DNA of 64,000 nucleotides from Choanephora cucurbitarum (Eukaryota > Mucoromycota > Mucoromycetes > Mucorales > Choanephoraceae), in the NCBI GenBank assembly GCA_025331435.1, contig JAIWNI010000051.1:1-64000 (forward strand), read 5' to 3'. Of the stretch, positions 38,876 to 50,876 are shown in pieces (position 1 is the stretch's first letter; every line of letters starts with the position of its first letter). The position numbers and the translations under genes were made by a program. The notes under the pieces were generated by a model. That model was not told the DNA's origin. It searched no databases and worked only from the letters and a program-made list of their open reading frames with translations.

Positions 38876-39854
38876 ATGAGTTATTCAGCACACTCAAACC
38901 CTGGAGGTTATGTAGAATCCTCTTTCGACGGCTCTGGTAACTCTGGCGGCTACACTAGAGTAAGTAGTCTTTTGTCGTCAGGTAGTTAGGCACAGTGAGT
39001 AATAACTGCGCATTGCTATAGAAACCTATGGGTGAACAAACCTTAAGACCTTTAACTGTGAAGCAAATAAAGAATGCTGAGGTTCCTCAAGAAAACACAT
39101 TCCGTATTGACAGCGCTGATGTCACTCAAGTAAGGATAACATGATGATTGTTTTATCCTTCTTATTGATTTTTCTATATTACCCATATAAGATGACTATT
39201 GTGGGTGTGATTCGTAACATTCAAGAATTGGCTACCAACTATGTATACACAATAGAAGATGGAACAGGCGCTATTGATGTCAGAAAATGGGTAGATCAAA
39301 ACGAAACTCCCGAGGATGCTGATGCTCGTAGAGAGCTTACGTAGGTTTGCCCTTCACTCAATGAAATCAAATAACAGGCTAACTGACAACTGTATAATAG
39401 AATGGATACCTATGTCCGCGTCAATGGCAGACTCAACCACTTCAGTAACAGAACAACTGTTGTTGCCCACACTGTTCGCCCTATCATTGATTTCAATGAA
39501 ACTACCTATCACTTTTTAGATGCCATCCGTACACACCTCTTATTTACTAAGGATAGTGTCAAGGTATGCCTCTAATATCATATAACACATGCATTGTACT
39601 GAGCTTTGTTTGAATAGTCTGATCCTATGAACATTGATCAACCCAGTAGAGGAAACGACATTCAATCCCGTGTTAATGTTGCCATCAAATCATTTGAAGA
39701 CAGCCCTGATGGTGCTACTGTTGATCAAATTTGCTTTAAGCTTAAGGGTTTGCATACTGAAGCAGAAGTAAGAGAAACACTTGAAATACTTATCCAAGAG
39801 GGTCAATGTTATACTACAATTGATGATGACCATTACAAGTCATGTTTACCTTAA
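38876..39854 (+). CDS. RFA2: Replication protein A 32-kDa subunit
   Basis: Middle subunit of the RPA trimer that coats single-stranded DNA in replication and repair. The N-terminus MSYSAHSNPGGYVESSF is the Ser/Gly-rich phosphorylated tail. The OB fold follows: PLTVKQIKNAE, MTIVGVIRNIQELATNYVYTIEDGTG, VRKWVDQ, TYVRVNGRLNHFSNRTTVVAHTVRPI and DFNETTYHFLDAI. The C-terminal winged helix is SPDGATVDQICFKLKG…EILIQEGQCYTTIDDDHYKS. Five exons are joined by short introns (about 38960-39020, 39130-39190, 39343-39400 and 39563-39617). The stop is at 39854. About 265 residues, normal for the family. Confidence 0.95.
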
Positions 39855-39921
39855 AATTATTCTCTTTTTTCATTATGAAGGAGAGATTATTATTATGAAA
39901 TAAAGTGTAAATATATTAAAG

Positions 39922-42900
39922 TTACAACGTTTTTTCAAGTCGCTGTACAGGGAATTTCTTTGCAAGATAAGTATGTACTGGGCCTAGAACAACTAACCGT
40001 TCATAAGCTAAGGCTGTTGCCAAGTTACCCATGATAAGTCCCCATAGTTTCCATCTAAAATCTCTGGGCATCACATTATGTCCAAGAGGAGTATTATAGG
40101 GATCAATGTAGACAGGTGGGGGCGCATATCCTACTTGTTCTAGCACTTCTTTTGTGCCACATTGAAGTCGAAACTATGTAAAGAAATTTAGTCCTATTTT
40201 TCTCCATTGCTCTATAAAAGAAACATACCATGCAGCCAAAACGGTTAGGATCAGCTAATGTCCAATAAGAAGCAATGGCTAGATAAAGCAACCATAAAAA
40301 TACCAATGCATAGTTTTTCCAAAAACTTTGTCTGAACTTGTAGCCAAAATTAAATACAGCAGCATTGTTGATGAATTGAAATAAGCAAACCAGTGTTAAT
40401 ACTTCGCCTTCATAGTTATCCGCTAGTAGCCACCATTTTGATAGATCAACTGCTGCAGAATCGAACTCGTTACATCGAAACCATTCTATTGCAATTAAGA
40501 TTTATAGTTAGAAAGAGAATAAAAAATGCATGGAAGCTTGAATAATCACCTTGTTTATACAGGAGGGCATAAGCACCCGACATAAATGCCCAGTTGATAG
40601 CTACCAAACCGATACCAGAAGCTAATGTTTGCGGACCTAACAATCGGGCTGTTGGACGTTGAGATTGAAGTCGCTCTGCAGGTTTTGATTGCGAGACAGC
40701 CCATGTCAAGAGAACAGTGATAAATACATCAACACCAATCCATATGTTTTCACTCAATGAGACATTGAAGTAGAAAGTACATAATTTTAGCATAAGCATG
40801 ACTTGGCCATATACTAGCATAAGTTTGCAAACAGACATTAATTTAAATACATCTCGGTTAAATAAATCTTAGGACTTACATATCAAGTATTTGTAACCAG
40901 TAATGGATGTAGCAAGTGCAGCGCGACCCTGACGAATCAATTCAACACAAGAACGAACACTACGAACATTTGTACTAAAAGGAGAAACGATGGAAGCTTC
41001 TGCATCAGACATGGCAATGCCTACATGAGCAGCTCGAAGAGCACCGCAATCGTTGCCACCATCCCCTGTCATAGCGGTAATGCCTCGTTCCATATGGAGC
41101 TGAACGCACTGTACTTTGGCTTGCGGAGTCATGCGAGCAAAGACGCGAATATCAAGTAATAGGCTACGGATTGAGCCTGTCTCTATTAGCCATTGAAATG
41201 CATTTCCAGTAACGGCAAGTTCTACAGGTGTATGTGTCTTGTTCAGCAGATGTTGATGAACATCCTCGTTGCTAAACAGAGTTGACTCATCTACGTCTGT
41301 CCAGACCACACGTCGTTTGCTAGGATCATAATCGCCTAGCAAGATGCGATTTGTAGGAGTAATGGTCATTCCACATTGTCGAGCAATATAGATTCCTGTC
41401 AAAGCCGTGTCACCAGTAATCATGACTGTACGGTTATCTCCATGCTTTAACTCTGCTATGTTTTCAGCGGTGTCTGGCTTGAGTTGATTCTTAAACACAA
41501 TAAGTCCCAAGAAAGAAAGGTCCAGCTCCATTTGGTCTCTTGTCCAACTGCTCAATGCTTCAATGCCGCCTTTGATCTGATCCAAACTTATTTCGCGATG
41601 TGATAGGCCAAGTACATAACATCCTTGTCTTGCTTGATTAGCGGCCACATCATCGTAATTTTTGGGTATTGACTTTGGATTGGAGATTTCTTTGATCTTT
41701 TCATAGGCTCCCTTGACAAAGATATGGACCTTTTGAGTAGAAGGATCTAGAACCGCTACTGACATGGACATACGAGCATGTACAAATTCATAACGTTTGA
41801 CAATATGTATTGTGTCCTTGTTATTAGGAGCTACAAGTGTGTCGATGTAGCTAGATTCTTTAGATAAGAACCACTTGGAAGCCTTAAACATCTCAATATC
41901 TACTGGATTACCAATAAACTGGTCATTTAAGGTTGTAACAGCATGACAAGAAGCCAGACCTATTTGCATGGAATGAGAAGTACTCTCGATGGTTTCGAGA
42001 TAGCTGTCAAACTCAGGCTCTATTTTGCCTTGTTTGATGGGATGAGTTCCAAAAAATTCCAACCCTTCTTTGGTTAGAGTACCAGTCTTGTCAAAGCAAA
42101 ACAATTGAACTAGACAAATCATGTTCAGTTCTCCCAGTTGTCAGTATGTACTCTTCCTTTCTTCCTAACCTTTTCCTGCCATAAGAATGCGAGGTAAATC
42201 TACACAAAATATGTTTTTCTGTCTAAGTCTTCGAGCAGCTACTGACTGGCCAACCACTAATGCAGCAGGTAACAAAGGTGATACAAGTTGAGCAATAGCA
42301 AACATGGAATAAAACCAAGCGCCTTGTAAAAAAAAACATTAAGATGAGAAATCGACGAAGAAAAACTACATGAAAAAATGACAATCTAACTTACTAGTTC
42401 CTGTAGCATACATCCATATAGCTAAACCCAAACAAACCATAGCGCAACACAGTAAAATAAGGATGACAATCTTGATTTGCTCGTTGAAGATAAAAGAAAC
42501 TCTAGTAGGATAGAGGATTTTCCTGATCAATTCACCTTTGTCTGTAGCTGTACCTGTCTGTGTCACGAGTGCAGTGACTCTTTCTTTCGTGTTTGTTGCT
42601 TGTGCCTGAGAGATCATAGTGCCCGAAAAAATAGTCGATGTCTTACCACTTCCTATGCGTTCATATGGTGTTTGAAAATCATCTTGACGGATAGGAAATT
42701 TTCGAACTGGAAGTGGTTCGCCAGTGAGTGAGCTCTCATCGACAACAATGTTTCCAGTCAATATAACAGCGTCACAAGGTGTGGTTTTGCCTCCAGCTAC
42801 TTCAAATACATCCCCAGGTAAAAGGTCAGCTGTTGACATAGTTTTCCATTCACCATCTCGAAGAATACAGACGGTATCGGTAAACTCAGCCATTTCTTTA

Positions 42901-44593
42901 ATACGTCTCTCAGATCGTAGACGGATGATAACTTTGACAAGAGCAGAAACCAAAATTACTACCGTATCAGCAATACCAACCTGCCCTAAATAGATAATAT
43001 TGGTCTTCATTAAAAAGATCATATCTTTGTGTGCGTTAACTTACAATAAGCCAGATAATAAAACAGCCATAGGATAGCAAATTGGTAGATGTAAAAGAAG
43101 GAAGAAAATTCCTGTAACAAAGCCACGACAAAACTAGGTACATAGACACCAATGAAGTTAGGACCAATGAGTTCCTCTCGAGAATGCGCTTCTATAGATG
43201 ACAGTCCATGTTTCAAGCGGGCTAATTCGCCAAAGGTACTGCCTAGCTGAAATCGGTGAGGTGAGAACAACTGTCGTTCTGGATGATAAACATATCGTGT
43301 GCATTGATAGACAAAGTATTTGGTACCACTTGAAGTGTATTTTAGGGGTGCAACTGTTACTACAACGTCTAAACCAATCCATCCTTTAACTGCTTTCTCG
43401 AGATAGCGCACAGTATCCATAATCATGCTAGATTGGTCTTCAAGAAAGATCAGGGCAGGCTCTTTTCTTTCCACTTGAACGTAGTTTCCCTGCTCATAAA
43501 TACATCGTATTCTAAAAAAGTTGGGAAGCCTGTGCTTGAATATAGTTAGGCTAATGAACCAGAAGAACAAGATGTACCACATGCCGATAAAAGTACTCGT
43601 CTGCACCACACTGTATCCACGAAACAATGCATAATTTGTGTAATAATCTTCAGTCATCATAATCATGTAACCAATATGACCAATTGTTTGTATCAAGAAT
43701 AAACAACCAGCTAAAGTGCCAAGTATGTTTCGCTTATAAGCATGGATCACAATATGATCGTTGTCAAAAGAAGAACAGTCGCTAATATCTTCATCTTTTT
43801 CTTTTTCCATGCTAATCTTTTCTTTGTTTGAATTGGCAAGAACCTGTGTATGCAATGCATCCACCTTGCAGAAACTCTTTTTGATAGGCTACCAAAAAAT
43901 CAATGTCATTTTCTTTTGCAAAATAAGAGAAAGCAAACTTACTTTTTCCTTAATATATTTGTAAAAAGACCAAAGTATCAAAGAGAGGAAGCAAGATCCA
44001 TAGAATACATAAAGAGCAATAAACACAGGCTCTTGAAATGTCAGTTTTCCATAATCAGGAGTTGGACATTCGTACCACATAGCAGATTCAGGATTAGGAG
44101 ACCAAATGGGAATATTAGTTAGATTGGCAGCCAATGCACAAGCCTCGGCACTTTGGCTGGTTTTATTTACCACATTGAAATTCGCAATGTTGGTACGAAG
44201 ATTGTTGTTACCACACGAATAGACTTTGCCGATTAATGCAGGGGCTCCAGAACAGGTACATGCAGAAACAAGTGAATCTTCACATATCTCACGACACTGG
44301 CCATCTACACAGTAGCTGGTACCAGCTGGGCAAGGGCTAGGTCTGTTGTCTAAAGGGCAGAGAGATATATCACGCACACAAAGTTGAGGACAAGGATAAG
44401 AGTAGTATGTAGGTAATGGACATTTATTTCCATAGACATCGCGATCATTCACTAAATACATATGGCATGAGTTGCTGGTACTGATATTTTGATTTATCAG
44501 TGATTTACCTGTATTGAACTTGGGCGATGCATCAGCAATTAGAGCGAAGCAACAGACTAGTAGCAAGGCTAGCAGTAAGCTCTCGGAACTCAT
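39922..44593 (-). CDS. P5-type (P5B-like) ATPase with Cys-rich N-terminal domain
   Basis: A P-type ATPase of the P5 class. P5B members such as ATP13A2 and Ypk9 act in endolysosomal/vacuolar membranes and some transport polyamines. The first exon encodes a signal peptide (MSSESLLLALLLVCCFALIADAS), then a Cys-rich region (CPLPTYYSYPCPQLC, CPAGTSYCVDGQCREICE, CTCSGAP), then a membrane helix. The ATPase core follows: LTGEPLPVRK actuator, FCFDKTGTLTKEG phosphorylation site, MITGDTALTG, and the P5 hinge GDGGNDCGALRAAHVGIAMSDAEASI. The M4 motif reads SPLLPAALVVGQS (near 42200-42320) where P5B enzymes usually have PPALP. About eight exons. The C-terminus is QRLEKTL with a stop at 39922. Substrate not predictable. 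Confidence 0.9.
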
Positions 44594-44732
44594 TTATCTC
44601 TTAATAATTTAACCTATAGCTTGGAAAGAGAAGAAAAAAGGAAAGCTGAAAGCAATAAAGACGAGAAGAAAGATAGGTAAAAAGCAATGTTTCATTTTTT
44701 TCTATAAGTTTGCTCCGTTACTTCCAAGATAG

Positions 44733-44987
44733 GTGTCACAATGCAACAGTGTTTTAGTTTACAATAGCCCGCCTTTCAACAAAAAACTAAGACCGTTTTC
44801 AGGAGGATACGCACACGGCAATCCCTTTTTGGTAAGGCAATCAGAGGATGATCCATCATTCACCGCGCTTATTCAATCAAAAAAGAACAAGAACTTAATG
44901 CTTTTGGCCTTTATCCTTATGATGCCTTTTCTTTTCTACTCCATGATACACATTGAAGACAAACTAACTTTAGCACTTGTCCTGTAG
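44733..44987 (+). CDS. Small single-helix membrane protein, uncertain
   Basis: A frame of about 84 codons, no ATG in its first two thirds. It reads FSGGYAHGNPFLVRQSEDDP, a Lys/Asn-rich turn, then one transmembrane segment (LMLLAFILMMPFLFYSMI), and a short tail. It could be the last exon of a small membrane protein whose start lies in an upstream exon. The P5 ATPase starts 140 bp away on the other strand. No family is recognised. Confidence 0.3.
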   Translation: MSQCNSVLVYNSPPFNKKLRPFSGGYAHGNPFLVRQSEDDPSFTALIQSKKNKNLMLLAFILMMPFLFYSMIHIEDKLTLALVL

Positions 44988-45892
44988 AAGTATGATAGCA
45001 ATGCATTGTGGTGTTACATAGGTTGATTCCTCATCTATCATTAAAAGATCAATCTATTTTTTGCCAGATAATATAAAGTGTTAGCAAGTTATCTTGATTG
45101 GCTTTTCACTCTTAAACACTCAAATAGTCATCGTATTCTCAGTTGAGCAGATAGTCTCAAGCTCCAAGAACAACGGTCTGTACCGCCAACTACAGCCTCA
45201 ATGATGTTGCTATGGATACAGTCTCTCTTTGCGTTATTTGCTTTTCTTAAAGCGTAGATGTTTTTGTAAAGCCTTTTAAAGATTGCATGAGTCTCAATTA
45301 AAAAAATCACACTCTTGAACTTTGCATATTCTTAAGTGAATCGACTACTGCAACGATAGAGCTCATCTTCACCTTGGCATGTTACATGGCATTTAAAAAG
45401 ATTTTAAGCAACTCAATAAAATGACATTTTCATATGATAATGCAGTTTGGTATCACTAAATTAAAAATCTATTTGGCTGCTGTTTCATAGAGAATCTTAA
45501 ATCACCTCCGAATTGAGCAAGAACGCACGACAAAAATGATTATTGATCAATGTTTCAGAGAATGAGCCAATTGTCAAGCTTCAAATTTTGCTATCAGGCA
45601 ACCTCAATTAGAAGTTGAGTTTCCGTTTAGAGTGTAAATCTAACAGAGCATTCTAAAGAGCCTTTAAGTGACCTTTTAAAGATATATGTCGAAAGTTTCA
45701 CCTCGAAATTTAACCGCAATTGAGGCTACCTGATAGCAAAATTTGAAGCTTATTCTCTGAAACATAGACAAATGATTTTTCTTTTTTTGGAAGATTAATT
45801 TGATTTTAAACTAACAAAATTAGTCATATATTGTTGAGAGGTGGAGCATGAATGAACTAAGAGAAAACGGCGTGTTCAATATGCACTGATTA
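44988..45892. other. Intergenic region containing a long hairpin
   Basis: Apart from the inverted repeat at 45550-45765, the region is AT-rich with no exon-like signal. Confidence 0.5.
45550..45765. repeat. Long imperfect inverted repeat (hairpin or MITE-like)
   Basis: The left arm is 45550-45610 and the right arm 45718-45765. A 23-bp core is perfectly complementary (45576-45598 against 45729-45751). Both ends carry ATGTTTCAGAGAAT as inverted copies. The left arm has an extra 12-bp insertion after AGAGAAT, and the inner ends (CCTCAATT) also pair. The loop is about 110 bp and shows weaker internal complementarity. No coding capacity. This is the structure of a degenerate MITE or of a hairpin-RNA locus. 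Confidence 0.85.
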
Positions 45893-46314
45893 CTAGTACA
45901 AGATAGCTTGTAAACAATGCTGACTAAGGCTTGATTTGGATTGTATGATGTATAGTTGGGAGTGAATTGAATGGGACGCTGTCAAATTAAGAGTACCAGA
46001 AAATCCAGTGAGTAGAAGAAGCGATTGTGAAAACTTGCTATAGAGAGCTTTTGAAGGTCCCTGGGGTATGAAAAGAAGAAGCATAGAGAGCTTTAGGGGA
46101 AGTGAAAAAAGAACGAGAAGATAAAATGTGACAAGGGTTTAGTTCAGATTCTTCGGCGTACCTGGGATTTGACTGTGAAGTAGGAGAAGGAACTCTGGAT
46201 ATGACCATAGAGTAAACAGATAGAAGCTTCAGTCACTTGAAAAGCTAGTAACACATCTTCTGGGAGAAATTTAGCATGAGGATCACGAGCACGAAACCAG
46301 CCTAAATAATCTCT
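45893..46314 (-). CDS. 3' exons of an unrecognised spliced gene
   Basis: Two minus-strand open stretches join in phase 0 through a canonical intron: exon 46162-46314 (RDYLGWFRARDPHAKFLPED, then LLAFQVTEASICLLYGHIQ) ending CAG|GTACG, and exon 45893-46060 (GPSKALYSKFSQSLLLLTGF…) beginning after CCCCAG. The stop is at 45893. The intron is about 101 nt, 46061-46161. The 5' end is unclear. An upstream block near 46540-46720 contains a perfect-looking 45-nt intron (GTATGT…CTTAAC…TTTCAG) whose flanking exons are short. No known domain. Confidence 0.5.
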
Positions 46315-46968
46315 CACTCGTCAAAAAGACATACAAAGAGCCCTCTTGGTTAATTTATTTCAATTTTGATTCTAAAGCAAAATACTAAAAGTTCAAAATA
46401 TAGTTCAAAACCATTTACATCGGTCTACCAAAAAGACAAAACACATAATCCCAGGCTATGCTATTTATGCTAACACACATCTTTTGTGAACAGCCAAACT
46501 CTTTATTTTTCTTTTTTGCATGAGATTGATACAATTCACTCTGTGACTTTTCGAACAGCTTTGGTCATAGGTGTCCTGCTGATTCAACCAAATCAATTAC
46601 TCACACTTGACTGAAACAATCATATCTTTGTTAAGAATAATGAATAAATACATACTCGTTGTATTTTTCTTCTCTTTTCTTTAACGAGTACAGAAGATAA
46701 GCGCTGATCATTTCCAAGCATATTTACTCATTTTACAAGAATTTCTTGAATGATGGGAGTTTCTATTAAATCTTCTTGAACTATTGTTAATACTGGGATA
46801 CATCTTAGGAATATTAGACACATATAATTTACTTTTTATGATGTCGTATTGAGTTTGCATAAATTTGAATCATTGAAGGCTATTCATTGGACGAATAAGT
46901 TAAAGTGGAGCTCAGATGACATAGGAAAATTGCCTCTCTGTTTTTCTTTTCCTTTTGTTTCTGTTAAC
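46315..46968. other. Upstream region of the SNARE gene with possible exons on the minus strand
   Basis: Includes a GTATGT…TTTCAG intron-like element on the minus strand near 46620-46665. One flanking reading is MLGNDQRLSSVLVKEKRRK, which ends soon after the intron. It may be the 5' part of the spliced gene next door or a separate short transcript. The right end is the promoter of the SNARE gene. Confidence 0.35.
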
Positions 46969-48089
46969 ATGTCGTTTAATGATTTGGAATCAGGTCTTGG
47001 CACACCAGGACCAATTCACTTAAACCCAGGTAACTACCACTGTTGCTTAACTAAACGCCAAGAGAAGAGAAGACTTATCAGTTTGTATTCGAGATGACGA
47101 TGAGAGACTTTATAAAGACTTAATTGTGCATATCGCACAACAAATTTTTCAAGCAAACAGCAACCTCACTAATATTGAACGACTTGTCAGCCTTGTGGGA
47201 GGTTCAAAAGACACACCTGAGTTAAGAAATAATCTGTAAGTTAGGATTTTTTTTTTCATTCTAGGTGGATACTTTTTATTAATATAACCAACAGACATGA
47301 TGCTAATAATGCTACCCGAGATCTGATTAAAGACACCACACAAGACCTAAAGATGCTGGCCTCTATTAAGGGATTGAGTAAAAATGTAAGTGCGTTGACT
47401 AAGTGTGATGGCAACGTTACTAACGTTTGCCTCTTAAGCGGCAACGATATCTGCGGCAACAAAAACTATCAAAAGACTTTCAAACTGTAGTATCCCAATT
47501 TCAGCGATTACAACATGCATCTGCAGACAAGCTAAGAACATACATTGATCACTCAAAAGCTACAGCAGTCATGCTTCAGGACCAACTAGAGTAAGTGGGA
47601 TTGATGTGATATTGAATAGCGAATGAACTTAATATGTGCTTAGAGCAACTGAAGAAGGAATGGAACAGGAACAACAGCTTGCTATGAGTGCTGATCATCA
47701 GCGTCAGATAGAAGCTATGGACAATGAAATTGAATACAACGAGCTGTTGATCAGTGAACGAGAAAATGAAATTTTGAATATTGAGCATGGCATTACAGAA
47801 CTCAATGAAATTTTCCGTGATATGAGTATGCTGGTAAACGAACAAGAAGATGGCATCCGTAAGTCAGAGATGAAAGCAAAGTACAACTGAAATAGTTAAC
47901 TCATGTTTATAACTAGAGAGTATCTATGGCAACATATTAAGTATTGCACAAAACACAAGACAGGCAGCTGACGAGTTAGTAACTGCAAGTCACTATCAAA
48001 GGAATGCTAGAAGGAGTATGTGTTGTTTCTTTTTAATTATCTCTATCGTGGGCTCTATTTTAGCAGTTATTATTGTGATTGCGAAATAA
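46969..48089 (+). CDS. Qa-SNARE, Pep12/syntaxin-7 type
   Basis: An endosomal membrane-fusion SNARE. The start at 46969 gives MSFNDLESGLGTPG. The Habc region follows: IAQQIFQANSNLTNIERLVSLVGG, then HDANNATRDLIKDTTQDLKML, then the Q-rich helix ending LQHASADKLRTY. The SNARE motif covers IEYNELLISERENEILNIEHGITELNEIFRDMSMLVNEQ, with a central Gln in the expected region. A single C-terminal anchor (CCFFLIISIVGSILAVIIVIAK) closes the protein. About six exons with short introns. Its stop is only 3 nt from the stop of the convergent zinc-finger gene. Confidence 0.9.
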
Positions 48090-48092
48090 ACT

Positions 48093-49836
48093 CTACAACT
48101 GTTGGTCAGAAATATGAAGCGATTCTTCCATGACTTGGTGAAGGTATTTTTTGTTAGCTTCATCATCAGGCAAAGCCATGTCTTCATCGTCTTCATTATC
48201 TTGATCAAATCCAGTCAAAAGAGGGTCATTTTCATAAGTAGGGATCAGGTAGCGAGGGTCTTTCCAAAAAGGGGCATCCATGGGAACAAATTTGGCGATA
48301 CAATCACCATGGCATAGGTGATCAGCTAAATCAGTTTCACTATCAAGTGCTTTGGCACATGAAAAGCAATGACCGAGAGATGACTGATGACGGATGAAGT
48401 TGATAAGAACAATAGTTTGATAGAAATCCAAATCTAGACAAAATAAGGTCAGTTTTATGCTTGTTTCTTCCTCTATGTTCTCTACCTTTTTCTTTTCTCA
48501 AAGCTGTCAAATCAAAAGCATGTTCAGACTTCATATGTTCTAATACTTCCTTGGGTGATGGAAGTACTTGTGTATCAAATAAGCATTGTGTTGGCTCTTG
48601 TATATCTTCTTCCCAATCATCCCAAGCTCTAAAAATAAACGTGAGCTAAATAGATCGTAACTACACGGACAAAGATACTTTACTCGTCTTTCTTTTCATC
48701 TTCACTTTCATAATTGTCGTTTTCAAAACTCTCCCAATTCTTGCCTGGTTCAAGATAGTTGATTACATAGAAGCGATCGTACTGTCTGTTCTTTGAAGCA
48801 ATCTTGAAATGCTTCTTCTTACGCATATGTTTACGCAAGACTGCTGGGCTTGTGAATGTCTTTTCACAATAGAGACACTGGAGGCTATATCAAAGAATAA
48901 GTAGAAATTCAAAGTGTATCAACTTATAATACTGACTTTGATAGTTTAGCTTCTAAATTATCTAGGAATTCACTGACATAGACCAAATTGTCAGGCAAAC
49001 CAATATTGAAGTTGTGTTCAGCAAACATATGCTTAAACAAAATGGCTCTATTTTCGCAAACTATCTTACAGAACAAACATTTTCTTGGTAACTTTGATTC
49101 TGTTTCTCTTTCGTCTTGTTGTATTTTTAGAATTTCATTCTACAACAAAGTAAGTTTGTCTAACTTCAATCAAAGTAGGTCAAGTGTTGATGGCTTACCA
49201 GTCTGGCACGCTGCATATCTTCACGAATTTCCTTATCAAGAGCGCATTTCTCGGGATCGATGATATAAACTTAACATATTTTAAAGTTGGTCATGAATCG
49301 ATTTGTCATGATGCTTCCTTTCAGATCTTACCTTCTTCATCAAGCTCAGCATAAGTTTCGATAGGCTTCTGGAGGAATTCTTTAGACCATCGTGACAAAT
49401 AGGTATCAAGGGCCATATACATATGATGCAAGTTCTTAAATACAAGTTGGTGATCTGATTTCAAGTGTTGGACGAGCGAAGTGGTGTCCAAGAAAGGAGC
49501 AGGTGATTCACAGCCTTCAAAAGGACAAGAGACAACAATGGTTGTGTGATAAGGAGGTACTGGTAAATCAATAGGATCTATTTGGCCGTCTTCTTCTTCT
49601 TCTTCAGAATCATCTTCTTCGGCAGCATGAAAGGGGTTGACGTTCTTTTCATGTGTATGAGAGACTCGACGAGGTTTTTGAGGTGTAGGATTAGGCTTTT
49701 TGTCTTTTGTGTGTTTGTTGGGTGGTAACTTGGCTTTTGACTTGCGTCTGCCGTGGTTGTTTGTGGTTGTCTTAGGTTGTACTACAGGCGCATGCTTTGA
49801 GCTTGTTACAGTATGCCATTCACCGTCTTCAGACAT
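48093..49836 (-). CDS. C2H2 zinc-finger protein, ZNF277-like
   Basis: Probably a nuclear or ribosome-associated zinc-finger protein. Start at 49836: MSEDGEWHTVTSSKHAPVV, then a long basic, Pro/Lys/Thr-rich, disordered leader and an acidic Glu run. The fingers are CPFEGCESP…LVQHLKSDH, then C…H type modules in the middle exons (the region read with ECLYCEKTFTSPAVLRKHMRK pattern near 48820-48890), and later CFSCAKALDSETDLADHLCH. The linking sequences LGDHCFSC and DPRYLIPTYENDPLLTGFD are typical of the ZNF277 class. The C-terminus is acidic. About five exons. Function in fungi is not well established. Confidence 0.82.
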
Positions 49837-50876
49837 GATTTTAATATATTGTTTAGTCGAGAGAGAAAAAAATGAAGAAAGAAAAAGAAGGACATCGAAA
49901 ATCTTCATTTTTTTCAAGCCTATCCTTTTGGAATTCTATTGGTTCGTTTCATTTTTGACAGATCTTTCAAATTAGAGCATAATTCTCTACAAAATCTACA
50001 ACAAAATGGGATTTTGAATACATGAATCAGAATGTAGAGTGACCAAGCTTAAACATGCCATTGGATTTCTACTTTTATGAGCTCTTCTATCTATCGGCTG
50101 ATGATAACTCCTAAAGTGTATGAAAGCGAAAGTATTTGTCTGAGTGTGCGTTGTTGACCAAAACCCATTGTGCTTAGTATTTCCTGGGGATTCTTCAGTA
50201 TGAACGCGATTGATCCAGCAAACAATGGCTATTTTATCCACCTATCTCTCCTCTTGCAACCATAACAGTCATGCGTAAGAGACTGTATATAAACGGTTCA
50301 AGCCCATGTTTCTACTTGACAGCTCTTTCTATTAAAGAAAGCCAATATGAATGTCAAGAGATTCAAGTAAATAATATACTGCTCTGCCTACACCTAAACC
50401 AGAAGAAGGTCAACAAAAGGGCTAGTGTTTTATCACCCTTCGTTTGTTGATACTCGATTGCACAAAGATAGATAGTTATACTTGAACAGCTGAGTATTCT
50501 CGGGCTATTGTCTGTCTGGGTCACTCGCGGAAGGAAGATTTGTGTTGCTTATCTTATTTCAAAGCCGATTGAGCCCGTTTGGCTGATAGAAAGTACTCGA
50601 AAAAAGAAATATATTCCACTCAAGCGTTGATTTTTTTCGAGAATATAAGCTATTGAAGTTGTCAAAAGGTTTTGCTCTATAGTTCTATATAGCTAATTGA
50701 TCAGGCCATTCCTTCTAGTCAATAAGACAATGAAAATCTGTAAAGGATCAATTCAGCTTCCGCAAAATGAAACTCGCAAAAATGAAACCGAATAAGGTAT
50801 AAGAAAAAAAGGTTTACTTTCTCACTTTGTTCCGCCCCTCCCTCATTTTAGAATATTAGACGCATACCTTCTCAAG
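49837..50876. other. Intergenic region, divergent promoters
   Basis: Between the zinc-finger gene and the PKA regulatory subunit, which start in opposite directions. A minus-strand frame of 80 codons near 49996-50241 has no coding character. Nothing else is seen. Confidence 0.5.

Noticed and set aside
45128..45310. 60-codon minus-strand frame near the hairpin
   Set aside because: Short, no splice context, no recognisable composition.
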